A DNA stretch of 64,000 nt, taken from the NCBI GenBank assembly GCA_008694505.1, contig VZDJ01000623.1, positions 15,712,988 to 15,776,987 on the forward strand, in the 5' to 3' direction. Shown here piece after piece: positions 1-10,861 of the stretch. Position 1 is the stretch's first letter, and each line of letters begins with the position of its first letter. The notes beneath the pieces were generated by a model. The model did not search any database. It was not told where the DNA came from and saw only the letters and a list, made by a program, of their open reading frames with translations. Source of the DNA: Cyanoderma ruficeps (taxonomy: Eukaryota > Chordata > Aves > Passeriformes > Timaliidae). The position numbers were made by a program, and so were the translations under genes.

Positions 1-424
1 AAGGCACGCTTTCCAATCATCTCACTGGCTATTCTACTAGCAGCAAGCAGCACCATAACAAACCAACTGCTTCTCTCATCACAGAATTAAGTCAAATCAT
101 TTTGGCAGACATTTTTGCTAACCAATGCTAATGTTAACTAACATAACTAAAAGACAGAGGGCAGAAATAATCAGCTTTTCAACAACAAGCAATTCTTACA
201 TAAGGTACACAATAAAAACACAGTAATGTAGCAGAAAGCATTGTATTTTTTCTGATTTCTTGGGGGTATACGAACGAACAAAATGATTTGTGCTCTTTAA
301 ACTGTGCAGGTAACATGCTCATACAACACCTTTGCAAGTGCAAAGACCTTTAATCTTGATCTATTTCACATGCTTGTACAACAAGTTGACAGTATGTTAG
401 AAAGGTACATGTTGCTAAACTTAC
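1..424 (-). other. PICALM: PICALM intron 5 (5' part)
   Basis: This is intronic sequence downstream of coding exon 5 on the minus strand. It opens with a consensus donor, GTAAGT, at 424-419 and continues past the left edge, so the acceptor and the following exon are outside the window. The sequence is AT-rich and I see no repeat or other feature in it. Confidence 0.9.
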
Positions 425-518
425 ATTAAAGTCAAGAAGTGCATCCATTTGATTTTGTATAATTGGTACAGTTTTTAAGAGTTTTTCTGTGCTCATTGTT
501 CTCATCACTCCATCAGCC
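425..518 (-). CDS. PICALM: PICALM coding exon 5 (residues 151-182, ANTH domain)
   Basis: This 94-nt exon supplies the last base of the Gly151 codon and then 31 codons, from ADGVMRT to ALLDFN. The acceptor is CAG at 521-519 and the donor is GTAAGT from 424, leaving phase 0. The peptide is recognisable as the PICALM/AP180 ANTH segment with the [21 protein letters not shown] core, part of the alpha-helical solenoid that follows the phosphoinositide-binding N-terminus. The protein binds PtdIns(4,5)P2 and clathrin adaptors at coated pits on the inner plasma membrane. Residue 160 is Ser (RTMSTEK), where I recall Asn in mammals. Exon 4 joins it in frame across a 2.2-kb intron. This is the last PICALM exon in the window; the remaining ANTH helices and the clathrin/AP2-binding tail are off the left edge. 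The paralogue SNAP91 is the alternative, but the full five-exon peptide fits PICALM better. Confidence 0.95.
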
Positions 519-2765
519 CTGTTGTTAAAAAAATTCAAAGACAATTCTTTACATGAATTTTGAAGGCAATTCTTAGTAAGAAACAACAGAAAATAGAGCA
601 GGTCATCAGAAAAACCATTTAAGTCTTTGCCACACAAAGCCATCCCTGTCATGTTTAGGAATGGTGTCTAGCCAATATAACCATAATAACAGCAGCACAG
701 AAAGACAACAACTTATTTGGTCAAAATATAAATCCAAGATGAATTTTTACTCAGAGAAAATGAAACTGATAGTGTTTAGAAATATAGGAGAGCTACAATG
801 CATCAGGAAACAAACAAAAAAAAAGTGGTAAAGATTATTTTTGAAGCAATTTTTTTAACGTATTCTTTTTCCAATCACCCAATTATTATTTTGGGTCAGT
901 TTGAATTCTTTTCAACTTAAAGAGGTAAGAAAGAATAAAAAAATGCAGCAGCATGTTTTTCAAGCTTTTTCAGAAATATTCTAGAGACTACATGAAATTT
1001 CATTTTAAGGCCTGACTACCAATATTTGGTTATTAATTGCTCAGATTGAATAGACTAAGATTGGCTGCACATTTGAAAAAACCCATCAAATGAATACCAA
1101 AAATATCTGAGAAAAGCGACAACTGAAGAAGAGACTAAATCCCCTCAGTGACATGAAACAACTGCTTTCTGTAAGACAAATCAGACAGCCTTGCAGTTCA
1201 TCAGCATGCACACAGCAAACCAAATGCTTCCTGCAAGTGCAAATCTCATAGTGCATCTTCACAGAAAAGTTTGTGGCTGTTCTCCAGGTTGGAAAGCAGT
1301 GGGGAGCATGCTGCTTCCAGCTGTCTACTTGTGCTGTATATTTACCCCAACAGCAAACAGCAAATGCAAGAGATTTACTGGGGCAGAGCATGGGTGTGAG
1401 GGCACTGAGAAAAATCGAGGAGAAGAAAAGGCAGATTACTGCCATCAGAACATCAGTTATTGCTATTGGCTCAAAGGAAGAGCTCCAGACACACGGTGCA
1501 GGCTGAATAATTCCCCTCATTAGACCTAAAACACCTGATAAAGCAACTGTCTATCTCTCTAGAGCAGCTGCAGACACACACAGATTTTAAGTGTGGAAAA
1601 TGCTGGTTTGTGTTGTTGGCAATCCAAGCAACTCTAAGGGCAGAAAGAGCAAAAGGAGACCAAACATCCTCCTTTTACTTTACCATCACACTTCAAACCA
1701 AAGTGGGCTCTACAGTCTTAGCAAGGAAGCAAAAGGGATTTGGACCGTGTTCTGAGGCCCACTCCAAATGCCTTTACAACATTAATGCAAAATACCATTC
1801 GACAGCCCATTACTACAATTAATTCAGTCAACAGTATCACATTCAGATTTCTGTGGATTAAGCATTAAGTTTTTAGTTTCAGTATAAATTCACCTATATA
1901 TGGATGATGTAGGACACTCAAATGTAAAATTAGTTTTATGCTTTTAAACCTTAAAAAGCACCACGTAAAAAGATAATGGCCAAAGATGAAAAGACTCAGC
2001 TGTGATTGGTACCTTCTCTCCAGCCTTCCCAAAGAAGAACTTCAGATTAATTCCATCGTTCACTATAACATGTAATTTACCAAACTACTGCTTCTCTCCA
2101 CTGTGTTATTTTACATATACACAAACAGGTACCGAGTCTCAAAACAACTAATTTCTCTTAAATGAGCACACTTTCCAGGGAATACTTGAATTCCTGTAGA
2201 GCAACTCAGGATAGCATCTGCTGGAACAATTGGTACTATTAAAAGTACAAATTTACACTACCTCCACAAAGGTAGTAAAATTCACACAGAAGTTCAAAAT
2301 ATGTAACTTCTATGTTACATATGTTACAAAACATGTAACAAGAACAGAGAAACACCAGGAAGGCTTGCAAGGTGTTTCACCTGTCATTTAAACCTTCCAG
2401 AGCTACAAGCACAAATAAATTGCAGTCCTCTACAGTACATAAAAGGCAAAGTATATAATCTATTGTGAAAGATTTGTTCAAACATCTATTTTTTTTTTAT
2501 ATAGCCCTCCACGCATACCATCTTTCATTCCTTTATACTAAATCGTTAATGTTTAAAGACAAAGAATTACAACAACTGAAGTAAAATATTTTTTGCAATA
2601 TACATTATTAGGCAGTTGAGCCTTTGTGTGCCATGGGAGACATTCAAAAGAGAAAAGCAGTCATTATTGTCTGCATTAAGCCTGAGCAAACATCAATATT
2701 TTTCACTTGAATTACAGGACACATGACAAAACCTCAAGATCAGTAGAAGAAAATGCAGTCCTTAC
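519..2765 (-). other. PICALM: PICALM intron 4
   Basis: This 2,247-bp intron has donor GTAAGG (2765-2760) and acceptor AG at 520-519, and is phase 2. It is AT-rich single-copy-looking sequence. A 144-codon open frame on the minus strand at 1086-1520 lies wholly inside it and resembles no protein I know, so I treat it as chance. I identified no interspersed repeat. Confidence 0.9.
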
Positions 2766-2868
2766 CCTCTTTTTACTTTTGTGAAGTCAAAAGCCACTTG
2801 TCTATAGGAAACTGCTTTTTCATTCAAATATCTGCTATACCGCCTGATAAATGTTGACATATCATACC
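2766..2868 (-). CDS. PICALM: PICALM coding exon 4 (residues 117-151, ANTH domain)
   Basis: This 103-nt exon completes the Gly117 codon with GG, gives 33 codons from [17 protein letters not shown] to FTKVKR, and ends with the first two bases of Gly151. The acceptor is TTTTTTAG at 2876-2869 and the donor is GTAAGG from 2765. The peptide is characteristic of the CALM/AP180 ANTH fold: the [23 protein letters not shown] helices pack in the right-handed solenoid behind the lipid-binding face. Phases agree with exons 3 and 5 and there are no internal stops, so the exon looks intact and functional. Neighbouring introns are 1.2 kb (5' side) and 2.2 kb (3' side). Confidence 0.95.
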
Positions 2869-4102
2869 CTAAAAAACAAGTTTCAGAGGTTTATTATCTA
2901 CCTAATCAAAGAACAAGAATGTTATTCAAAATAAAGTGTAAAATATTAACACAAGACAGCTCCATTGACTATGGAAAATTGGGCAAAAATATAATCTGAA
3001 AATAACTGCGCACGTCATTGTATTTGCCATCTAAATCAAACAGACAATACCACAAATACCTAGACAACCTCAACTACGTAAAAGTTTACACTTCACTTCC
3101 CAAGGAAATTACTTCCAAAAGCAAAAAAAAGTCATTTTTATGCAAGTTCTTTTATACTACAATAGAAATTACTATCAAAAAATTAAATTATGCATTCACA
3201 AAGGCGTTCACATCAGCTCTGCAACACACTGTCTTATTTGCAACTGAATAGAAAAAAAAGACTTTGATGGGAACTCTAAAATATGACAATTTTTTCTCTG
3301 TTAAGACAGCAGTGATAGGAAATATTTTGATAACTGTCAATCTAGGGGTATAGACTAAAAAAAGAGATCTGTTCATAGTCTGTGCTGAGACCATAGAAGT
3401 TGAAACTCAACAAAAAGACAATTTGGTAGAGCCTTGGTTATAACTGAGAAGGTTTGTGTCCTCAGGCAACCACTTTGGCTGCCTGTTCTGGTACACTTGT
3501 GGCAAAGATCAGAAGCATATAAGAACTAAAGACCAAGTAGAGAACCACCTTAGGAGTAAAAACAATGACAGCTACATGTATGGTCAGAACTGCACTGAAC
3601 TGCAGCATAACCGGTTGGAAGACTATTTCAGTTGAAAAACCTAAACCAGAGAAATAATTATTTGCCCACAGAATTAGTCTCAAAGATAAATGGAATGGTC
3701 TTTGACCAATTTCCCAGAAAAGTAATTTTAATTTCTTTTAGATACAGTTCTTGTCTCACTGACATGATGTATGTACATATGATGCATTTTTTAAAAATTA
3801 AGTTAATAATCAAAATTGCCTCATTTGGAGAGGTCCATGTCTACAGAAATGAGAGGAATACTGAGATCTGTATCACTAAGGAGGTCAGAAGCCCTTAAGT
3901 AAGCCTTTTAAAAAAGATGCAACAGGTTCCTCCAGCAGACAGTTCCTGCCACACCATTATAGCATTTTATTTAAGAAATGCAGCCTGGGGTAAAATGGAC
4001 AGAAAAGTTACTTCCTAAATGACAGAGTTCATTAGAGTAACCAAGTTGTCTTTGCTGTTCCTCAGCACATTACCAACTTTTAATGTAAAAAAGACACCTT
4101 AC
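2869..4102 (-). other. PICALM: PICALM intron 3
   Basis: This 1,234-bp phase-1 intron has donor GTAAGG at 4102-4097 and acceptor AG at 2870-2869 after a T tract. It is AT-rich, and I see no repeat or conserved-looking frame inside it. Confidence 0.9.
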
Positions 4103-4178
4103 CTTGCAATCCGCTTTTGTCTAGGAAATTGCTCAAGTTAAACAACGTGTTTCTGGACGCCAGATACTGGATAAACCG
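4103..4178 (-). CDS. PICALM: PICALM coding exon 3 (residues 92-117, ANTH domain)
   Basis: This 76-nt exon encodes 25 codons, RFIQYLASRNTLFNL through KSGLQ, plus the first base of Gly117. The acceptor lies after a pyrimidine tract (TTTTCTCTTTCATCTTAG) and the donor is GTAAGG. The segment directly continues the YGNE end of exon 2, as in all CALM/AP180 proteins, and forms the helix and loop that lead into the FIRRYSRYL helices of exon 4. There is no frameshift or stop. The exon is too short for an ORF search to flag, so it was placed by reading the minus strand between exons 2 and 4 and checking both splice phases. Confidence 0.94.
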
Positions 4179-6246
4179 CTAAGATGAAAGAGAAAACATT
4201 GAATACTTTTACTGGCTTACCAACGAAAAAGAATTGAGGTAACAGTACTAGAAACTTTTTATCCAGGTTATAAAATACAGCTTTTATGCCCTAAGACTGA
4301 CTTCAAATCTGGAAACTATCACAAAAACAGCTAAACTATCGAAGTAAGCCAGTTATTTTTTTATCCATAAATCTGTGAACAAATCCAAGTAGCATTTTGT
4401 ATGAAGGTCTTGTTTAGTCAACCTTTATTTTAAGCCAGAATATGAAACTCTGGACTTCTGAAAAAACAACCGATTTAATTTTACCAATTAGGCAAGTCAT
4501 CTTTGTTCAGCATTCAATTGTAATGGTACTTAGCTTAAATATGAAAATAAGGTGATGCAAATGCTAGTTTGCTTATAAATCAAATGTCAAACATAAACCA
4601 TATAAAACATCAACACTATCATAATACTTCTAATTATACATAATGACAAATTGTTTCACAACAATATTCATCTTGTAAAGACACATTTCAGATCACTGTC
4701 ACAATTTAATAAGAAAAAAATCTGTACAGAGCTGCTACAAAAATAAGCCAATCAATCATTCATTCAGTTGCAAGAAACATTTTGACAAAAGACAAAACCA
4801 GTGTTGATTAGTGTAACAGGTACTACTTCATTATTTTCATTAGCATACATAGGTTACATAGAAAAAAGACTGGAGAAGAGTAAAGGCACTCAGTACCCAG
4901 CTATAAAGGAAGTAAGCCAAAGTTGGAGGCACCATGCCTGAAGGTAATTGAAAAAGACACACACATGTGGCATTTGGGGATATGGGTTAGTGGTTGGCTT
5001 GGCAGTTGGACTTCATCTTAAAGGTCCTTTGCAATCTAAATGGTGCTCTAATCAGATTCCATTCTCATTGTTCAAGTACAATTTCCAACTGTGAAAACTT
5101 TCATTTTGAGCAGCAACCTTACCCTCACCACTTCCGTAATTTGGTCAGCAATTTTTTTTTCAGAAATTCTATTCTTAATGGAAAGTATTTCAGACAGTGG
5201 TCCCATGAAATATCCTTAATTACTATGAACTATTTTGGTATCAGTTTAAAATTCATATGACTTGAAGTGCAAAGTGTATAGACTGCGTTTTGAAAAGTGT
5301 CAATTATCACAATGAAAGTTTAAACTTCAAGTCAACAACAGAAGCTTGCCCTCTTGTGGCTTAGTTAGCTTCACAGAATCGATTTTCACCCAAACCAGCA
5401 ATAACCCGCAAGTGAAACCAGAATATGTTTAAAAACTTAACCTCCCCACCCAAACCAGACAAGTCAATCAGAGGAAGTAGTTCCTCTGAATGCAACCTGA
5501 AATGAAAAATTTTGGTAATTTGCTAAAGCTATCTCAATTCCAAAGTTCATATAGCTTACATTACTCTGACAGTCAGCAGAAAAAAGGAATGTTTACAAAC
5601 ATTTTCTAAGGAAGCCTTAGAAATATATTTTTTCGGTTTTTTTAAAGGCAAAACATTCAAGCTGCTGCTATGCTTGGCTTGGTATTTCAAACAATAAGGC
5701 CCCACAGGAATTCATATTGTGAGACAAAACAAGGTTATTCCTTTTTGTGTAACTCCTTAGGTTTGTTAAACTGTTCAACTGTTAACAGTTTGGTGTTATT
5801 TCACCCTGACCTAGGGTGACCCTCACAGCCAACTCATAGGCACACATAAAAGATATGGGGTGATGGTAGAAATTAATTTAGAATCAAGTTATCTAGGAGA
5901 AAAGACCAGAGAGTTAGCTACTGCATGAAGGTAAAAATGCTTCCATTTTTTAGCTTTTAGAATCCCACATGAGTTAGTTTTTCTTGGTTTTTTTTTCTTT
6001 CAGTGTAAGAATATGAACATAAAGTACCCTCAGCATTTGGGACACTTCCTTTTTACTCTAGAATTGCACACTTTGAAGCAGAATCAACGGAGACAAACAA
6101 AAAATGAGACCTGTGTTCATGCAGAGTTGGAGCCAAAAAGGCAAACCCAAAGATTGGCTTACAAAAGGAATTAGTGGAAGCATTTAGCTGACATTTACAG
6201 AAATGAGGGGCTGCAACTGCTCTCAGACACACTGTTTTTGTATTAC
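4179..6246 (-). other. PICALM: PICALM intron 2
   Basis: This 2,068-bp phase-0 intron has donor GTAATA at 6246-6241 and acceptor AG at 4180-4179. It contains one CR1 3'-end fragment at about 4922-5045, which is in the opposite orientation to the gene. The rest is AT-rich sequence in which I see nothing else. Confidence 0.9.
4922..5045 (+). repeat. CR1 LINE fragment (3' end)
   Basis: The stretch reads like a diverged CR1 3' end. It has GGAGGCACCATGCCTG, then a TGTGGCATTTGGGGATATGG block, then TTAGTGGTTGGCTTGGCAG, and finishes with CTTAAAGGTCCTTTGCAATCTAAATG. The terminal ATTCTATG octamers are not clear, so it is an old or slightly truncated copy. It sits in PICALM intron 2, antisense to the gene. 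Confidence 0.75.
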
Positions 6247-6389
6247 CTCATTTCCATACACCATTAGATGATGGGTTGTGATAAGAGATTTGAAGACCAC
6301 TACCCAGCTACTGTTGGTAGTTCTTTCAAATAAACTATCTGCCAGTTGTGGGATGTTCACATTCATCTCATTTGTGCACTGGATTAAAT
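6247..6389 (-). CDS. PICALM: PICALM coding exon 2 (residues 44-91, ANTH domain)
   Basis: This 143-nt exon contributes the last two bases of the Tyr44 codon (T|AT across intron 1) and 47 codons, from LIQCTNEMNVNIPQLAD to HLMVYGNE. The acceptor is TTTCAG at 6395-6390 and the donor is GTAATA from 6246. The SSWVVVFKSLITTHHLM..GNE block is a hallmark of the ANTH domain of CALM and AP180 and forms core helices of the membrane-bound superhelix. The reading frame is intact and joins exon 1 across a 25.9-kb intron. The family functions in clathrin-coated vesicle formation, membrane curvature sensing and sorting of small R-SNAREs. Confidence 0.96.
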
Positions 6390-9300
6390 CTGAAATACAA
6401 AAATTTCTGTTGTTATTATCAGTTCTGTGAAGGAAGATCAACAATGTTCCCCCCCAAAATCAGTACATTCATTTTATTTAGTAATATTTTTGATGAAAAC
6501 TGAGGGTTTTTTCAGTAAAATAAATATTGAAAAGCCCCATGGCTCTGGTTTTTTAGAACTTCGTATTATAAAGTTCACTCTGCTCACTGCCAAGATTCAA
6601 CTGCTTTTGCAGCTGCCTTAGAAGGCCCTGGAACAGAAGTACCATAATGACTAACAACTCTCAGCTTTCAAACACCTGAAGCATTACATATCAAAATAAT
6701 TATTACATGTTACCATTTAATTAAGTTTTACTGGAAGATTATGACTAGAATTAACTGTAATCTCAGATTTCTGGCCTCTTAATGGATCAGAAAACCCTTT
6801 CAGAAATTGTTTCAAAGTGAGTAATAAAAGATTCAAATACTGCTTAGTCTTGATACAATGCAATCAACACCTTCAAAAGAGCAGAGGAAATGCTGAGTGG
6901 AAAAAGGAGCCTCTAGCAACAATACCAGAAGCTAACAGATTAATTAGACTGAAACAAAGTTGGACTGTTAACTAAAAAGATGGTTAGGAGCACAAGACCT
7001 GAGGTTGGCTAGCTAAAACAAAGCTTTCCAATTTCTGTTCAGCCTGGACTACTGTCCCACCTGTGTAAACACGGGAAGCTACACTTTCAGTACAACCAAT
7101 GGAACAACGTATCACCATCATCATCCAGTAACTTATTTCCAAAGGCTGATGAAGGAAGGGATGACTCAAGATCAGGACACTATGTTGACAAATACAACAG
7201 AAACAACTATATGATAATACTGCTTGCTGTTATTTAGTATGAAGCTTAATTTAATGCAACATAGTAGTGATGAAATTTTTCTACTATTACCAGTCCAAAA
7301 ATAAGCCAGTCAGTCATTTTCACTCAAACTGACAGGCCTGCCAAAGGCCGTAGCTCAATAAAAATCAAGACTGCAGAATGTCCTGTGCCTGCCTGTCTAA
7401 GGACTACCAAAGCATACTGGAAACACCCATTTAATCTGAAGGCAAATATTTCACCTTTGAAAAGAGTTTTGTATTTTGCTATGAACAATCATTCACCTTG
7501 AAGGACTCCTGAAAGAAAGGACCTTCCTTCAACGAGAGCAACAGGTAAACACGACTACCACACTCAGAACTAGTATGGTCAGAACTGAAAAAGCTGCTAT
7601 TTACATGTTTAAGCATTAAAGGAAGCAAGCAGGAAATGATTTCCACATTCATAAATGTAATGAGATGGAGAGATAAACATTCTTTTATCTACAAGTAAAA
7701 TTGTGATGACTACAGGCATTCATGACCTCATTTTGAAGTCACGGTTATCTATTATTGGATGATGATTTGGGGCTGTTAAGACAATGCCAGGATATTACTC
7801 AGCAAGAGACATGCTCTGAACTGGATCATTAAAACCAAGCCCTGCAGCTTCTTCACCTTCAGGTCTTCCCTCCTGAACAACAACGCAAGCAGTTTTGTGC
7901 AAGGCTATCTGGCAGGAACATACATTAAATACAAAGATATACACATCACTGGATGTCGAGTCAGACATTTTGGCACAAGAGGTGCAAGTGCATATTACAA
8001 AGTGAGAACTTCTATTGTTAAATGCAACATTTGCCAACAGATTAACAGTAACAAAAAAATATAAAAGAATAGGTGGCACTTGAAAATCCCCTATCTAAAC
8101 ACATTTTAAAAACCCCACCCCAAATAAATATCCAGTGTAGGTGATATTATGTGCTGGGAGAAATGTTTTCTGAAATGCCACTGAACTTTGAAATCACTAT
8201 CTGTTGCAGTGTAAAAAAGAAAACAGGCTCTGTAGCCCTCAGAAAATCATCCCTCCCAGGACTGATGAGTGTTTATGTGAAAAGCATATGAATGAACCTG
8301 AGGGGGGTGGGGAGGGTGCAGAGGAAGAGTGCAAGCACATTAGGAGTAACCAGTAACTGGGAGAGAACATAGGCAAGTAGTACAGAGGCAATCCCAGCCT
8401 TCAGGGGAAGTAAATTTGTAAACACAAACAAGGGAGTCACTACAATCCTACAGTTACTACAAACTAAATTTAGTAAAACATGAAATTTCTTTCTCCAAAA
8501 TGCTGATTGAACAAATGCACAGCAATCACTTACGTCTTAATACCTCAAAGTATCTACACCATACACATCTCAGAAAAGTTGCATCTCTCTGAAATTACTT
8601 TTGAAAGTATTTTCATTAACCATGCTAAATAGGTAAAGGAGTATTTGCACAGTTACACCCAAATTAGAACAGCAATTTTTGTGCTAACTATACTATAAGC
8701 AGCATAGTACAGACAGCAGAAGACTGTATCCTTCATCCCACACTCCCGCACCACATCCCACACTGCCTATACAGCGTTCTTTCTTATTTATCCTATTCCT
8801 ACAAACATCCTTCATTAAAGGAGAGGAACAAATATATAGTTACTTTCACATCCTACACTTAACACAACTCGTCTCACACCCACCTATGAAAATACTAGCG
8901 ATGTGTTTGGAAACCTAAGGGCCCCAAAGCAACGTATCTCTAGACTGCTACTTACTGGAAATGCTGTGAGCAATACCACAGGCAGGTGTATAACCAAAGG
9001 GTGCAGCTCTAAGGGGAACAGCTTCCTTCTTAGAGCAAAAACAGAAACAAACAAAATAATCGAGAAAACAAAATAATCAAGAGAACAAAGGGTAACCCTC
9101 AGTGAAAGAGTGATGGCTGTTTCACCGATCATCTTGTCATGGGAGTCAAGGAGGAAGATTGAATAGTTACCCCCATCAATACCAAAGAAAGGAAAGTCAC
9201 TTTATGTATTGACTTTCTGCATTAAGGCCCAGAATACCTCACAGCAGAAAAAGAAACTCTCCTGGGAAATATAAACCACCTAAACTCACAGAATTCTGCG

Positions 9301-9724
9301 ATTCTAAAATCTGTTAGAACTTTCATAGTATGAGACACACAGAATACAGGTGTTAGATAACAAGTGTCATTCCTTGTTTCAAAGAAGACAGCAATCAGCA
9401 ACAAGAACCTTAAGCTTGCAGCTGGCTGGGAGACTTATATGAGGGAAGCTTAGGCAGCAAGGAATGCACAGTCATATCAATGGATGTGACAGGGGACAGC
9501 CAAGGGAAAGCTACCTACCAGGTTTGCCCAGTGTGTAAGGCACACGAGGCACAAGAAGTGGTTGAAGGAGGTGGGTTTATTCCACCAGCAAAACAGAAGG
9601 CTGGAGGCAGAGAGGGGGAATATAAATGCTACCTTCAATCAGGTATTTCTTGGAGATTCACAGAAAAGGGATAAGAAGCAAAAGGGAAATGGTCAGGCAC
9701 CAGAGCCCATAAACAGCCGGATCT

Positions 9725-9810
9725 ATTAATGTTCAGCATGGTTTAAAAGCTGGGATTCATTACAAAACCCAAGGGTCTTTCCAATCTAAAACAATCTACG
9801 CAACATCTAT
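9725..9810 (+). repeat. Possible degraded CR1 3' end
   Basis: The phrase AAGGGTCTTTCCAATCTAAA followed by CAATCTACG resembles the CR1 3' terminus (GGTCTTTTCCAACCTAAATGATTCTATG). The upstream match is poor. It may be an old CR1 remnant, or chance. Confidence 0.35.
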
Positions 9811-10806
9811 GGATAGACAGAATAGAGGCAGGCAAAAACAGACAAGCAACTTACAAAGTAAGTTGAACTTGGAAAGAGTAATCCAACAGGTACTCCTAAA
9901 GATCAAAAACCTTACACTTAAATAAGTGATTGACAAAACATGTTTTGAGAACACCATTTATCTACCTACACTAAATCGTGTATCAAATTTTAGCAGAGGT
10001 TTTAGAGCCAAAACTAGGTTTTCCAAGAAAACACTTATAGCTTGTTTTTAAATAGTGTTTAGATTTTATTTTTGTTATAACAGTTAAAGCTTTCACCACC
10101 AAATGACTTCCACATAATTCAGTTCTGTTTGGGTCTTTTTCCACCAAAGCAAGGGTTTTGCAAGGAATCATAACAAAGGTCTGGCCAACAGACATTTCAG
10201 CAACACTTGAAGAATTGCAACTGCACCTGTACCAAAGCAAGCACATTGCCTAAACCCGGTCATGCTAACTACTGCAAAACATGCAGAACAATACTGTACC
10301 ATACTCAGGCTTAGAAAAATAATATACTCTCAACTGGCAACCCAGAGCTCTACAGCCTCTCAACCGTTCAGTGTTCATTACAGGAAAGAACTGAGCAATT
10401 CAGTGCCTTATGCAAATCAGAGTAACCAGGCGAAAGAAGCACAAAGGTGCAGAGTAGAGTAAAAGCAGAGCAAGAGTGAAGATTCATATACAAGAAAGAA
10501 GCAGCAATCACCTACACAAAGCAGTTACTACAAGGCTATGATGATAAAGCACACTGTCTACTCCACACTAGGCATGTAGATGTGGATTAGCCAACCCATG
10601 GTAAGAGATCATGAGCAAATCTTGATCCATGGCAAACATGAGGCAGTCAAGGGTGCATAATAAAGCATCAAAGGCATCTGTCCCAAAGTATCCCAGAGAA
10701 TGTGTGTGTTTTCAGCATGTGCCTGTGACCTAACTCCTTGTGCTGCACCTCATTCTGCACCAGGCAGCCTGCTAAGACAAAGTTATTAAAAACTGGCTTC
10801 CTTCCC

Positions 10807-10861
10807 CAAAACAAAAAAAACCCAAACAAAAACAAAAACAAACAAAAAACCCCCACCAAAC
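10807..10861 (+). repeat. A-rich simple sequence (CAAAA-type)
   Basis: This is a low-complexity run made of AAAC and AAAAC units with short C runs. It is typical of simple repeats in vertebrate introns. No target-site duplication or attached retrotransposon body is visible. Confidence 0.8.

Noticed and set aside
1086..1520. 144-codon minus-strand open frame in PICALM intron 4
   Set aside because: It has no recognisable domain, overlaps plus-strand frames of 110 and 77 codons, and lies inside an intron with well-defined splice sites. It is likely chance.
8296..8318. G-rich stretch GAGGGGGGTGGGGAGGG in intron 1 as a G-quadruplex
   Set aside because: It has only three separated runs of three or more guanines, so it does not meet a four-run criterion.
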